Counted from the first letter of the stretch, positions 26,422-35,694 are shown. The stretch: DNA of 64,000 nt from CBDBDZ01 sp965204215 (GCA_965204215.1 CBDBDZ010000014.1:682001-746000), one strand, 5' to 3'. The notes: generated from the letters alone by a model not told the origin. Numbers and translations: made by a program.

Positions 26422-28143
26422 TTGAATATAAAACAGCGGCTACATTCAATATTTGTCGATGCATTTAAGGCCAATGGAATCGATAACCCGGAGCCTATGT
26501 TGCAAGCCAGCCAAAAATTTGGTGACTATCAAGCCAACGGTTGTATGCGAGCAGCTAAACAAATGGGACAAAGCCCCAGAGAATTAGCTAGCCAGATAGT
26601 TGACTGGTTAAAGCTATCGGACCATGCTGGGCTATTTAAACAATTAGAGGTTGCAGGCCCTGGGTTTATCAATATTCACCTGGCAGATGCATGGTTAAAT
26701 CAACAACTCTCTCATCAGCTACATACGGGAAACTGTGGTATTCAATTAACTGATGCGCCACAAACCATTGTTATTGATTACTCCAGCCCTAATCTTGCCA
26801 AAGAAATGCATGTTGGGCATTTGCGCGGTACTGTTATTGGCGATGTTATGGTGCGAATACTATCTGAATTGGGCCATACAGTGATTCGTCAAAATCATAT
26901 GGGAGATTGGGGAACACAATTTGGCATGTTAATTGCAGCCATGCAATTGGAGTCTGTACAAAATAATATGGATATGGAACTGGCTGATTTAGAACAATTT
27001 TATCGTAAAGCCAAAAGTTGTTTTGATGATGATAAAGCTTTTGCTAATCACGCGCGAGATATGGTAGTGCTGTTACAGTCCGGCGATAAGAATTGCTTAA
27101 AGTTGTGGCGACAATTTATAGGTATTTCCATTGACCATAGCCAACAATTATACGATAAGCTGGGTATATCGTTGACTAAAGACGATATTATGGCAGAAAG
27201 CGCTTATAACCTGATGCTGAAACCTATCGTCAATGAACTCACTGAAAAAGGGTTGATTGTAGAAGACAAGGATGCAAAAGTTATTTTCTTGGAAGAATTC
27301 AGCAACCGGGACGGTGAACCAGCCGCCGCGATTGTGCAAAAAAATGATGGTGGTTATTTGTATTTAACCACAGATTTAGCAGCGTTAAAATACCGAATTA
27401 ATACATTACTGGCTGAGCGCTTACTGTATTTTATAGATGCACGGCAATCGTTACATATGCAACAACTTTTTACAATAGGTAAAAAAGCAGATTGGATAAG
27501 TGAACATCATCAATTAGAGCATTGCCCATTTGGAACCGTGATGGGTAAAGATGGTAAACCGTTTAAAACACGTAGTGGTGAAGTGGTTAAACTGCAGGAT
27601 TTGGTGGATGAGTCTATTGAACGTGCTACACAATTGGTTGCGACAAAGAACCAAAATTTATCCAAAAACCAGTGTGCCTATATTGGTAAAGTGGTAGGTA
27701 TAGGAGCAATAAAATATGCAGAATTGAGCATTACGCGTACTAGCGACTATATATTCGACTGGGATATTATGCTCAGTTTTGAAGGTAACACGGCCCCCTA
27801 TTTGCAATATGCTTTCACAAGAATAAGAAGTTTACTAGCTAAAGCTAATTCAGTGACCGAAGAAGGTTGGCATATTCAACAGCCCATCGAACAAGCGCTG
27901 CGTCTAAAATTGTTACAATTTCCTGATGTTATTGCTCAAATAGCTATCAACTCATTTCCCCATGAATTGTGCAACTATCTATTTGAACTGGCGGGGCTGT
28001 ATATGAAGTTTTATGAGCAGTGTCCAGTCATAAATTCAGAAGAACCCATACGCAGTAGTCGATTAAAACTGTGCGAGTTAACCAGCAAAGTCATAGAGAA
28101 AGGACTATCATTACTCGGAATTGAAGTATTGGAAATGATGTAG
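26422..28143 (+). CDS. argS: Arginyl-tRNA synthetase, TTG start
   Basis: It charges tRNA-Arg. The 573-residue class I enzyme has the Arg-specific N-terminal domain, a HIGH-like motif in SSPNLAKEMHVGHLRGT near residue 130, GDWGTQFGML, and a KMSK-equivalent MGKDGKPFKTRSG. The DALR anticodon-binding C-terminus follows (NTAPYLQYAFTRIRS onward). The only suitable start is the TTG at 26422, 3 bases after the dsbA stop; the reading MNIKQRLHSIF matches ArgS N-termini. A TTG start may lower its expression. Confidence 0.95.
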   Translation: MNIKQRLHSIFVDAFKANGIDNPEPMLQASQKFGDYQANGCMRAAKQMGQSPRELASQIVDWLKLSDHAGLFKQLEVAGPGFINIHLADAWLNQQLSHQLHTGNCGIQLTDAPQTIVIDYSSPNLAKEMHVGHLRGTVIGDVMVRILSELGHTVIRQNHMGDWGTQFGMLIAAMQLESVQNNMDMELADLEQFYRKAKSCFDDDKAFANHARDMVVLLQSGDKNCLKLWRQFIGISIDHSQQLYDKLGISLTKDDIMAESAYNLMLKPIVNELTEKGLIVEDKDAKVIFLEEFSNRDGEPAAAIVQKNDGGYLYLTTDLAALKYRINTLLAERLLYFIDARQSLHMQQLFTIGKKADWISEHHQLEHCPFGTVMGKDGKPFKTRSGEVVKLQDLVDESIERATQLVATKNQNLSKNQCAYIGKVVGIGAIKYAELSITRTSDYIFDWDIMLSFEGNTAPYLQYAFTRIRSLLAKANSVTEEGWHIQQPIEQALRLKLLQFPDVIAQIAINSFPHELCNYLFELAGLYMKFYEQCPVINSEEPIRSSRLKLCELTSKVIEKGLSLLGIEVLEMM

Positions 28144-28258
28144 TGAGAGTTTTGCACTTATGAGTAGAATGTGCGACCAGTAAACTCCGTTTTTTCGCAT
28201 ATTTTTGCCTTGTATTTTCATTGCTTGTGGCATTGTGCAAAGCTCTCGTAATGTATAA

Positions 28259-28410
28259 TAAGACCATTGCATTTAGGTATCCTGCCTTCTGCAATGTATC
28301 GTATTGAAAAATACAATTTTTCAATATTCGCAAAATCAATGACTTACAGTCATTAATTTTGGGTGATATTTCCTATATCACACGACCATTGCCTAATGCA
28401 ATGGTCTTAA
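28259..28410. repeat. Hairpin-rich palindromic element upstream of aroC
   Basis: This ~152-bp block is bounded by inverted repeats AGACCATTGCATTTAGG and CCTAATGCAATGGTCT. Inside are three further near-perfect hairpins: ATTGAAAAA/TTTTTCAAT, ATGACT/AGTCAT and GTGATAT/ATATCAC. GACCATTGC-CTAAT-GCAATGGTC forms a tight 9-bp stem at its right end, followed by TTAATTT. It could be a MITE-like element, or a structured leader or terminator between argS and aroC. The rest of the 28144-28439 gap shows nothing else. Confidence 0.6.
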
Positions 28411-28439
28411 TTTATATTTATGAATTCATTTATAGCGTA

Positions 28440-29501
28440 ATGCCTGGTAACTCTTTTGGCGAATTGTTTCGCGTTACAACTTTTGGAGAAAGCCACGGCG
28501 TTGCAATTGGTGGTATTGTCGATGGTTGCCCAGCGGGGATGAAGTTGGATGTCGACTATATCCAAAAACAGCTAGACAGGCGTAAACCCGGGCAGTCGCG
28601 CTATGTTACCCAGCGTCGTGAAGATGACGAAGTGCAAATTTTATCTGGTTGGTTTGAAGGTATCACAACAGGTACGCCCATTGGTTTGTTCATTTATAAC
28701 AAAGACCAAAAATCGAAAGATTATTCCGATATTAAAAACCAGTATCGTCCTGCACACGCAGATTATACCTACGATAAAAAATATGGTATCCGCGATTATC
28801 GAGGTGGTGGTCGCTCTTCTGCGCGTGAAACTGCTGTTCGTGTAGCAGCAGGTGCTATTGCCCGGCAATTTTTAAAAGAAGAATACGGCGTAGTTATTAA
28901 TGCATATATTAGTCAATTAGGCGAACATAAAATTACCCAATGTGATTTTTCCGAAATTGATAATAACGCTTTCTTTTGTCCAGACTCTTCACTCGTACCT
29001 GCTTTAGAGGTAGCCATGCAAGACTTAATTAAAGAAGGAAACTCTATTGGCGCGCAGATCGACGTTGAAGTAAGCGGAGTCCCCGCTGGATGGGGTGAAC
29101 CTGTATTTGATAGACTGGATGCAGACATAGCCAAAGCGTTAATGAGCATTAACGCGGTAAAAGGTGTAGGAATTGGGGCAGGTTTTGATTGCGTTGCACA
29201 AAAAGGCACGCAGCACCGCGATGAAATAACGCCAAAGGGTTTTTTATCCAATAATGCTGGCGGTATTTTAGGCGGCATTTCCAGCGGTCAAAATATTATA
29301 GCCAGAATGGCAGTTAAGCCCACCTCCAGTTTAAGAATAGCAGGGCAATCTATTGATAATTGTGGCAATGCCATAGAAGTTGTCACCAAAGGTCGGCACG
29401 ACCCCTGTGTGGGTATTCGAGCTGTACCTATTGCCGAGGCAATGGTAGCATTGGTATTGATAGATCACGCCTTGCGTCAACGTGCTTATCGCTTAAAATA
29501 A
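28440..29501 (+). CDS. aroC: Chorismate synthase
   Basis: It converts EPSP to chorismate, the last shared step of aromatic amino acid synthesis. The start PGNSFGELFRVTTFGESHG is the family N-terminus, which fixes the ATG at 28440 over upstream in-frame codons. RYVTQRREDDEVQILSG follows, with RPAHADYTYDKKYGIRDYRGGGRSSARETA in pieces and a GILGGISSG-type block. The 353 residues are full length. No strong ribosome-binding site is visible before the ATG. map follows after 2 bases. Confidence 0.96.
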   Translation: MPGNSFGELFRVTTFGESHGVAIGGIVDGCPAGMKLDVDYIQKQLDRRKPGQSRYVTQRREDDEVQILSGWFEGITTGTPIGLFIYNKDQKSKDYSDIKNQYRPAHADYTYDKKYGIRDYRGGGRSSARETAVRVAAGAIARQFLKEEYGVVINAYISQLGEHKITQCDFSEIDNNAFFCPDSSLVPALEVAMQDLIKEGNSIGAQIDVEVSGVPAGWGEPVFDRLDADIAKALMSINAVKGVGIGAGFDCVAQKGTQHRDEITPKGFLSNNAGGILGGISSGQNIIARMAVKPTSSLRIAGQSIDNCGNAIEVVTKGRHDPCVGIRAVPIAEAMVALVLIDHALRQRAYRLK

Positions 29502-29503
29502 TA

Positions 29504-30319
29504 ATGTCTGAACAGCAAACTGCCCTTCAAGACAATATTAGCGTCAATATTAAAACGGCAGCAGATATTGAAAAAATGCGTGTGGCAGGTCGCATGGCCG
29601 CTAGCACTTTGGAAATGATTGGACAGTATGTTAAGCCAGGTGTCACTACGGGTGAGCTGGATAGCATTTGCCACCAATATATTACCGAGACGTTGGATGC
29701 TATACCAGCTCCGTTAAACTACAATGGTTTTCCAAAATCTATATGCACATCCATTAATCAGGTGGTTTGCCATGGTATTCCCAGCGACTCTCGCAAGTTG
29801 AAAAAGGGCGATATTATCAATATTGATATTACTGTTATTAAAGATGGCTTTCATGGTGATACTTCTAAAATGTTTTTTGTTGGCAAGGTATTGCCTCACG
29901 CCAAACGTCTGGTACAAATAACTCAAGAATGTATGTACAAAGCCATTGAAACAGTTAAACCTGGTTTGCATATCGGCGATATTGGTGCGGTTATTCAGCA
30001 ACATGCTGAAAAAAATCATTACTCGGTAGTGCGCGATTTTTGTGGACACGGCATCGGGCGTAACTTTCACGAACCCCCACAAATATTGCATTTTGGTGAA
30101 AAAGGTGAAGGCATGCAATTAAAAGAAGGAATGGTCTTTACTATTGAACCTATGATAAACGCAGGGTCTTGGGAAACGCGGGTTAAAGCGGATGAGTGGA
30201 CAGCCGTCACGGTTGATGGCAGGTTATCAGCCCAATACGAACACACTTTGGCAGTTACCAAAACGGGGTATGAAGTGCTGACCCTTCGTGATGAAGAAAC
30301 CTTCCCGGTTAGTAATTAA
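29504..30319 (+). CDS. map: Methionine aminopeptidase, type I
   Basis: It removes the initiator Met. From the ATG at 29504 the protein has 271 residues. It begins SEQQTALQDNISVNIKTA, so the catalytic domain carries an extra ~18 residues before IEKMRVAGRMAA. M24A metal ligands are visible: Asp in NIDITVIKDGFHGD (two Asp), His in FCGHGIGRNFHEPP, Glu in FTIEPMIN and Glu in AQYEHTLAV. It directly follows aroC, 2 bases after the stop. Confidence 0.95.
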   Translation: MSEQQTALQDNISVNIKTAADIEKMRVAGRMAASTLEMIGQYVKPGVTTGELDSICHQYITETLDAIPAPLNYNGFPKSICTSINQVVCHGIPSDSRKLKKGDIINIDITVIKDGFHGDTSKMFFVGKVLPHAKRLVQITQECMYKAIETVKPGLHIGDIGAVIQQHAEKNHYSVVRDFCGHGIGRNFHEPPQILHFGEKGEGMQLKEGMVFTIEPMINAGSWETRVKADEWTAVTVDGRLSAQYEHTLAVTKTGYEVLTLRDEETFPVSN

Positions 30320-30322
30320 TCG

Positions 30323-30859
30323 ATGAACTACAAGATGTTTGCGCCGTTGACGTTATTTTTAGTGGCAGCAGTGTTTTTCGTATGGGGCTTAGAATGGCGC
30401 AAACAAGTGCCGTCCACTGTGGTTAACCGTACTTTGGTTGGTAAAACTTTTCCTGAATTTTCATTGCCTTCAGTGGATGGTAAGCAGTTGTTTGACCAAA
30501 ATTATTTACCTGATAAACCTTATTTAGTGAATATATGGGCTTCGTGGTGTCCTAGTTGTTATGTCGAGCATGATTTTTTGAATCGGCTGGCGAATCGAGG
30601 TGTAATTATTATTGGATTAAATTACAAAGACGACACTCAAAAGGCTCTTAAATACTTGAATGATTTAGGTAATCCTTATCACTTAATAGTTGCAGATAAA
30701 AAAGGTAGTCTTGCTATTGACTTAGGTGTAACCGGGGCTCCTGAAACTTATTTAGTAGGTGGAGATGGTATCATTTATTATAAGCATCAAGGGGTTATTG
30801 ATGATCGTTTATGGGACAATACCTTACAACCTCTCTATGATAAACTCAACAATATATGA
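30323..30859 (+). CDS. ccmG: Thiol:disulfide interchange protein CcmG/DsbE
   Basis: It keeps apocytochrome c haem-binding cysteines reduced in the System I maturation pathway. The 178-residue protein has an N-terminal membrane anchor (LTLFLVAAVFFVWGLEW) and a periplasmic thioredoxin fold with active site WASWCPSCYVEH. GVTGAPETYLV holds the cis-Pro loop, with the family's FPEFSLPSVDG start. The 3' end overlaps ccmH by 4 bases. Only the end of the ccm cluster (G, H, I) is here; ccmABCDEF is not in the window. Confidence 0.94.
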   Translation: MNYKMFAPLTLFLVAAVFFVWGLEWRKQVPSTVVNRTLVGKTFPEFSLPSVDGKQLFDQNYLPDKPYLVNIWASWCPSCYVEHDFLNRLANRGVIIIGLNYKDDTQKALKYLNDLGNPYHLIVADKKGSLAIDLGVTGAPETYLVGGDGIIYYKHQGVIDDRLWDNTLQPLYDKLNNI

Positions 30860-31260
30860 TGCGACAACTACTTATCGTTTCCGTTCTATTGTCTGTCTCG
30901 CTATGGAGTTATGCGCAAATTGATACGGATCAATATTTTTCCACCAATGAACAGCGCATCCGCTACAACCAGCTATTAGAAGAGTTGCGTTGTCCGAAAT
31001 GTCAAAATCAAAGCCTTTCAGCTTCTGATGCAGGAATAGCGGGAGACCTTCGCAATAAAGTATATGAACTCATGCAACAGGGTATGGACGATGAAGCCAT
31101 CAAGAAATACTTACAACAACGGTATGGCGATTTTGTATTGTATGAGCCGCCACTAAAAACAGGCACTTTAATCTTGTGGACAATGCCATTTCTGTTGATA
31201 ATATTTATTGCATTTATCTCTTTTAAATTTATTAACAAACAGAACCGTGCCTCAAGCTGA
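30856..31260 (+). CDS. ccmH: Cytochrome c maturation protein CcmH (N-terminal thioreductase type)
   Basis: This 134-residue membrane-anchored thioreductase has a signal peptide and the active site LRCPKCQNQSLSASDA (Cys-Pro-Lys-Cys in the LRCxxC motif). DLRNKVYELMQQGMDDEAI and YGDFVLYEPPLK follow, then one C-terminal membrane span (LILWTMPFLLIIFIAFISF). It corresponds to the short CcmH/CycL; the CcmI part is a separate gene starting 7 bases downstream. Confidence 0.94.
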   Translation: MMRQLLIVSVLLSVSLWSYAQIDTDQYFSTNEQRIRYNQLLEELRCPKCQNQSLSASDAGIAGDLRNKVYELMQQGMDDEAIKKYLQQRYGDFVLYEPPLKTGTLILWTMPFLLIIFIAFISFKFINKQNRASS

Positions 31261-31267
31261 ATTTACC

Positions 31268-32026
31268 ATGCCAAACCGATTAATATTTTTTCTGTTAATC
31301 GTCATTGCACTACTAGCATCTGCCCTGCTTTATAATCATTGGGGGCGTTGGGACGACCAATCACTTAGTGAACAGTTTGAAAAAATTCAACAATGGGTTG
31401 AAAATGAAGAATGGGAACAAGTTGAACTAGACAGTGTGGTGTTAATTAAACAATTGAACCAGCGCTTAAAGCACAACAGTGAAAACGTTGAATACTGGAT
31501 GATGTTAGGTGAAATATTGGTATTAAATGGTGATTTACGCCCTGCAATTATGAGTTATAACAAAGCCCAATCACTGCGCCCTAATGATGAATTTGTTGCA
31601 AAACGCCTGGAGCAGCTATCCCAATTTCAACAACGCCTATCGCATAGTAGTCAATCTGCATCGCAACCAGAGACGAGTTTGAATTTGAGTATTAGCGCCA
31701 ATATTTCAATTGATAGTAATTTAGACAGCAAGCATATTAACTCAAACGCAGTCGTGTTTGCATACATTCGCGTAGCAGGTGGCGCACCTATGCCCATAGC
31801 CATTAAGCGATTTACTGTTACAGATTTGCCTATGACAGTAACTTTAACTAAGGCTGACCAAATGATGCAAGGGAGTCAATGGTCAGAAAATCAGGATTAT
31901 GAATGGGTGGTAAGAGTGACTAATTCTGGCAATGCCGTTGCCCAGCAAGGTGATTTGCAAGGTATTTTTGGCCCTGTGCAATTAGGTGACAAGGTGGATG
32001 TGGTGATTAACCAGATTATTCAATAG
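31268..32026 (+). CDS. ccmI: Cytochrome c maturation protein CcmI
   Basis: CcmI chaperones apocytochrome c to CcmFH. From the ATG at 31268 the 252-residue protein has one N-terminal membrane span (LIFFLLIVIALLASALLY). A TPR-like helical domain follows (WMMLGEILVLNGDLRPAIMSYNKAQSL in pieces). The C-terminal beta domain has the family motif FAYIRVAGGAPMPIAIKRF and ends in VQLGDKVDVVINQ. It is shorter than E. coli CcmH-type fusions and has only one clear TPR. Confidence 0.88.
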   Translation: MPNRLIFFLLIVIALLASALLYNHWGRWDDQSLSEQFEKIQQWVENEEWEQVELDSVVLIKQLNQRLKHNSENVEYWMMLGEILVLNGDLRPAIMSYNKAQSLRPNDEFVAKRLEQLSQFQQRLSHSSQSASQPETSLNLSISANISIDSNLDSKHINSNAVVFAYIRVAGGAPMPIAIKRFTVTDLPMTVTLTKADQMMQGSQWSENQDYEWVVRVTNSGNAVAQQGDLQGIFGPVQLGDKVDVVINQIIQ

Positions 32027-32046
32027 GCGATAATCTTCTTTGAGTT

Positions 32047-33858
32047 GTGAACCAAAATGATATCAAGCATTACCCCACTGCTTGTGGAGTATATCAAATG
32101 TTTGATAACCAACAAAAAATTCTCTACGTTGGCAAAGCAAAAAATTTAAGGAAGCGTCTTGCCAGTTATTTTCGCAAAACAGGAGTAACAGGAAAAACTC
32201 AAGCGTTGGTACAACGTATTGCGCATATAGAAATTACCATTACAGGGTCGGAAATTGAAGCATTGATATTGGAACATAACCTGATAAAACAATCGCTTCC
32301 TCCCTTTAATATATTGCTCCGAGACGATAAGACATATCCTTATATTATGATTTCAAGTGACAAGTTTCCAAGGCTTGCATTGTTTAGAAGTCATAAACGT
32401 CCTAAAGGTAATTGCTTTGGACCCTACCCCAGTAGCCATGCAGCACGCGAAGCCTTAGATATTTTGCAAAAAGCCTTTCGGGTTAGGCAGTGCGAAAATA
32501 GCTATTTCAATAATCGTTCCAGACCTTGCCTGCAATATCAAATTAAACGCTGTAGTGCGCCCTGTGTCGATTTAATTGAAGAGCAGCAGTATCAACAAGA
32601 TGTTATCAGAAGTCAGCGCTTTCTATCAGGTAATGACAGCGACTTAATGGGAGAGCTGATTGAGGAAATGAGTCATGAAGCCCAACATCAACGCTATGAA
32701 CGAGCAGCGCAATTGCGAGATCAAATCAGCCAGTTGCGAACTTTTTTGTCACAACAAGTGATGGAACTAGGTCAAGGCGATATGGATATTATCGGTTTAG
32801 CACAGTCGGGTAACGACATTTGTGTCCATATGTTATATATTCGCAGCGGCCGTATTTCTGGCAGTCGTAGTCACTACCCTAAAGACCATCTGGCTCAGAG
32901 TGCCGAGCAATTGTTAGAACATTTCATCGGTCATTATTATTTAATGAATACCCAGCACCAGGTGCCAGAGTTAATTTTAATTGACAGACAACTTCCAAAT
33001 AAGAATTTATTAGCGCAAGGCATTAAGCAGACCGCTGGACGCAGAGTCAGTATTGAAAAGCCTGGTAAAGGCAGACGTTTGTCGTGGTTAACCATGGCAA
33101 ATGAGGCGGCTCAACAAAATTTAAGCGTCCGTCAAGCCAGTAGCCAGCAATACCGGCAGCGTCTGGAATCACTATTAACCCAAATTCCGCAACTGGATCA
33201 AATAGAGCAAATGGAATGCTATGATATTAGTCATACACAAGGCGAGTTAACAGTGGCATCTTGTGTAGTATTTGACCAAAATGGTCCAGCTAAAGCGCTA
33301 TATCGCAAGTTTAATATTGAAGGCATCACTGCAGGTGATGACTATGCGGCAATGGAGCAGATCTTACGCAGGCGTTTCACGCGTTTAACCAAAGAAAATA
33401 GCCGATTGCCCAATTTAATTGTTATTGATGGTGGCAAAGGACAATTAGGTAAAGCCATGGATGTGGTAGAAGAATTAGGTTTAAACGAAATAGTTGTTCT
33501 GGGTATTGCTAAAGGACCTGCGCGCAAATCTGGGGATGAAGCCTTATTTATCGGGCGTAGTACTATGCCTATTGATATGAAGCCAACCAGTGGTGGGTTT
33601 CACTTAATTCAACATATTCGGGACGAAGCGCACAGGTTTGCCATTAGCGGACATCGCCAACAGCGAGGAAAGCGTGTCGGTCAATCAGTAATTAAGCAAA
33701 TACCAGGTGTTGGTGCAAAGCGTAGAAAAAAATTAATAGAGCATTTTGGTGGGTTGCAGTCACTTAGTCAGGCAAGCGTTGCAGATATTAGTAAAGTTGA
33801 GGGAATAAGCAAAAACCTTGCGCAAAGTATTTATCAGCATTTGCATGCAGGAAGTTAA
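32047..33858 (+). CDS. uvrC: Excinuclease ABC subunit C, GTG start
   Basis: UvrC makes the dual incisions in nucleotide excision repair. The 603-residue protein has an N-terminal GIY-YIG domain (GVYQMFDN…ILYVGKAKNLRKRLASYF) and CxxxC-rich centre (RPCLQYQIKRCSAPC). The UVR motif follows (QHQRYERAAQLRDQI), then an RNase H-like domain (ECYDISHTQGE, LIVIDGGKGQLGKA) and tandem HhH motifs at the end (IPGVGAKRRKKLIEHFGG). It starts with GTG. Pieces of this gene are duplicated at 46121 and 48916. Confidence 0.96.
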   Translation: MNQNDIKHYPTACGVYQMFDNQQKILYVGKAKNLRKRLASYFRKTGVTGKTQALVQRIAHIEITITGSEIEALILEHNLIKQSLPPFNILLRDDKTYPYIMISSDKFPRLALFRSHKRPKGNCFGPYPSSHAAREALDILQKAFRVRQCENSYFNNRSRPCLQYQIKRCSAPCVDLIEEQQYQQDVIRSQRFLSGNDSDLMGELIEEMSHEAQHQRYERAAQLRDQISQLRTFLSQQVMELGQGDMDIIGLAQSGNDICVHMLYIRSGRISGSRSHYPKDHLAQSAEQLLEHFIGHYYLMNTQHQVPELILIDRQLPNKNLLAQGIKQTAGRRVSIEKPGKGRRLSWLTMANEAAQQNLSVRQASSQQYRQRLESLLTQIPQLDQIEQMECYDISHTQGELTVASCVVFDQNGPAKALYRKFNIEGITAGDDYAAMEQILRRRFTRLTKENSRLPNLIVIDGGKGQLGKAMDVVEELGLNEIVVLGIAKGPARKSGDEALFIGRSTMPIDMKPTSGGFHLIQHIRDEAHRFAISGHRQQRGKRVGQSVIKQIPGVGAKRRKKLIEHFGGLQSLSQASVADISKVEGISKNLAQSIYQHLHAGS

Positions 33859-33884
33859 ACCCAGATTATGCATTCTGCCTGCTG

Positions 33885-34082
33885 ATGAGAAAGTTTAGTT
33901 TAGTTGTTTTCTTTATTTTGATTTTAAGTTTAGGATATTCAGCACCACAAATTTCTCAGGAAATCACATTTTCATTACCAAATAAAGTCTAAGTTCAAGT
34001 TTTAGTAACAGCTAATTTTGGAGACGGGAATATTATACAACGTATAGTGTCTGTTACAGCTCTATGGGATTCAGGTTTTTAA
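33885..34082 (+). pseudogene. Short secreted protein remnant with internal stop
   Basis: An ATG at 33885 opens a signal-peptide-like reading (MRKFSLVVFFILILSLGYS) to a TAA at 33990. The same frame continues open for 29 more codons to the TAA at 34080. This suggests a small secreted protein gene broken by one stop codon. I do not recognise the family. A single MITE-1 terminus (AACCCAGATTATGCATT) lies between it and uvrC. The rest of 34083-34319 shows nothing convincing. Confidence 0.35.
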
Positions 34083-34319
34083 TTAGGGTTTGCATAAGTA
34101 AAATTTATCTAAAATCACTCTCTCATCAACCCGTAAGTTATAACTCCCAATTCAATTGTTTCTTTTTTGGCTTTTTGCTAACTCTTTTAGTATCGGGTTT
34201 ACCTCCGAATTTATCTGTACTGAAGCGTCTCTCATGGTATCAAAAATGCTTGAAATTTGGGGAAAATGATTAAATTTGGGGCAGACATTAGTATTTCCTT
34301 ACCTTGAAAACTAGAAGTA

Positions 34320-34396
34320 TGGCGCGCCCGGGAGGATTCGAACCTCCGACCCCCTAGTTCGTAGCCAGGTACTCTATCCAGCTGAGCTACGGGCGC
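34320..34396 (-). tRNA. tRNA-Arg (anticodon ACG)
   Basis: On the minus strand the cloverleaf begins GCGCCCGTAGCTCAG. It has a CCTGG/CTAGG anticodon stem around loop CTACGAA (anticodon ACG, read as ICG), and a GGAGG-TTCGAAT-CCTCC T-arm. The CGGGCGC acceptor strand is followed by G-CCA encoded in the DNA. All stems pair, with wobbles only at the D-stem base and in the anticodon stem. It sits at the left edge of the mobile-element island. Confidence 0.97.
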
Positions 34397-34449
34397 TTTA
34401 AAGAAGGAGGGCACTATAGTTTCAGCTACCATTTTAGTCAAGTAAGATA

Positions 34450-34626
34450 AACCCAAATTATGCATTAGAAATCTATTACACACAATAATGACTTCAAAAA
34501 CAGGCGCTTGCTCGAAAAATAATACTCACCATAGGGAGGCTATGCCTGCGTTTATTGTTCTTGCACGAGCACCTGTTTTCATTGCCATTTTTGTGTTCAT
34601 TCCGAAGTCTAATGCATAATCTGGGA
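34450..34626 (+). repeat. MITE-1 copy A
   Basis: The ~177-bp palindromic element runs from AACCCAAATTATGCATTAGAA to TCTAATGCATAATCTGGGA. Inner inverted segments AAAACAGGCGCTTGCTCG and CGAGCACCTGTTTT mean it can fold into one long interrupted hairpin. The core reads CTCACCATAGGGAGGCTATG. It is nearly identical to copies at 49095 and 59582 and has no coding capacity. It lies directly upstream (minus strand) of tRNA-Arg. Confidence 0.9.
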
Positions 34627-34719
34627 TAAACAATTTTAATATATTTAAAGTCGGTTATAATTGGTACGAGAACAGGGTGATGCTAAGATACTACCTTTAA
34701 ATAACCCATGGCAAACAAT

Positions 34720-34875
34720 ATGAAGCTTTATGATTTTATTGGTGCTCCAAATCCAAGGCGCGCTCGAATTTTTTTGGCAGAAAAAAATTAGATATAGAAA
34801 TAATTCAAATTCATTTAGGCAAAGGTGAGCAGTTTAACGATTCCTACCGCAGTAAAAATCCAGCTTGCACCGTAC
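34720..34875 (+). pseudogene. Glutathione S-transferase N-terminal fragment, frameshifted
   Basis: The ATG at 34720 opens MKLYDFIGAPNPRRARIFLA, the start of a GST thioredoxin-like domain, then hits a stop in a run of A's. A one-base shift restores LDIEIIQIHLGKGEQFND and RSKNPACTV, which continue the GST fold. The gene is then cut by the IS3 element at 34876. The sequence right of the IS3 does not clearly continue it, so the C-terminal part is probably lost. Confidence 0.8.
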
Positions 34876-34883
34876 TGTACTGG

Positions 34884-35372
34884 TCAACATAAATTGGACA
34901 CTTTCATGAAGGAATTTTCAAAATCCACAGGGCAATTATAATCTAAAGTAGAATGTAATCGTCTGTGGTTGTAATACCGAATATATAGGTTAATATCATT
35001 CGTCATTATTAGTCGAGTAGCATATTGACTGCCACGATTGCTATGAAATATAAGCTCTTTTTTCCAGCCAATCACTTTACGTGAATATAAATCAATAATA
35101 ACAGCAAGATATAGCCAACCTTCCCCTGTGCGGCAATAAGTAATATCGCCTGCCCAAATTTGATTGGGTTGCTCAGGATTAAACTTCTGGTCAACGACAT
35201 TGTTAGCATAGCCATAGTTATGACCACTGTCAGTTGTTACTTTATAACCTTGTCTCTGTTTAGAGACAAGGTTTAGCGTTTTCATCAATCGTTTAGCTTT
35301 GTCACGACCTACTTTAAAGCCTTCTTTGCGTAGTGCAGACTCTAAGCTGTCTCTAGATTCGGCGTGTAACAC
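34884..35372 (-). pseudogene. IS3-family transposase orfB, truncated and inactive
   Basis: The 162-residue reading covers HTH_21-like and rve integrase parts but lacks pieces. The N-terminal ~40 residues before ESRDSLESALRKEGF are missing or frameshifted. The first catalytic Asp is present in IWAGDITYC. The second site reads HSNRGSQY instead of HSDRGSQY. The stretch that should hold the third catalytic Glu is deleted between QYATRL and YIRYYNHRRLHSTL. It cannot be an active DDE enzyme as it stands. Confidence 0.85.
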
Positions 35373-35403
35373 CTTACAACGGCGATGTAAATAAAATCAT
35401 ATT

Positions 35404-35694
35404 TTACTTCATTTCGCTCGCAAAAAAGGGGCTTGCCTTTTTTAGAATTTCTTTCTCCATCTTTAGCCGTTTATTATCACGACGCAGTTGATTCAGTTCA
35501 GTACGTTCTTCACTCGACAATCGAAGTCCAGACTTCTTATTAGCTTGCTCTTGTTTCCAACGATACAGCAAATTAGTACGAACACCAAGACTTTTAGCTG
35601 CTTCGCTAACACTATAATTTTGCTCGTTAATGAGCGCAATCGCTTCTTCTTTAAATTCTTCACTATATTGTTTCGGTTTTTGTTTCGTTGTCAT
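35404..35694 (-). CDS. IS3-family transposase orfA
   Basis: This 96-residue protein has the transposase_8 helix-turn-helix (QYSEEFKEEAIALI…SVSEAAKSLGVRTNLLYRWK) followed by a leucine-zipper-like coiled coil (LNQLRRDNKRLKMEKEILKKA). I chose the Met of MTTKQKPKQYS as start by matching the paralogue at 38504, from which it differs at about ten residues. The orfB partner is defective. Confidence 0.88.
   Translation of the reverse strand: MTTKQKPKQYSEEFKEEAIALINEQNYSVSEAAKSLGVRTNLLYRWKQEQANKKSGLRLSSEERTELNQLRRDNKRLKMEKEILKKASPFFASEMK

Noticed and set aside
28144..28439. CRISPR-like spacing of repeats
   Set aside because: The repeats are inverted hairpins of different sequence, not direct repeats with spacers; no CRISPR array or cas gene is in the window.
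34064..34273. Open frame of 69 codons between uvrC and tRNA-Arg
   Set aside because: It is hydrophobic by base composition only, has no family resemblance and no ribosome-binding site, and overlaps the remnant at 33885.
34320..34396. tRNA-Arg as the integration site of the island
   Set aside because: I found no second copy of the tRNA 3' end and no integrase, so site-specific integration is not supported.
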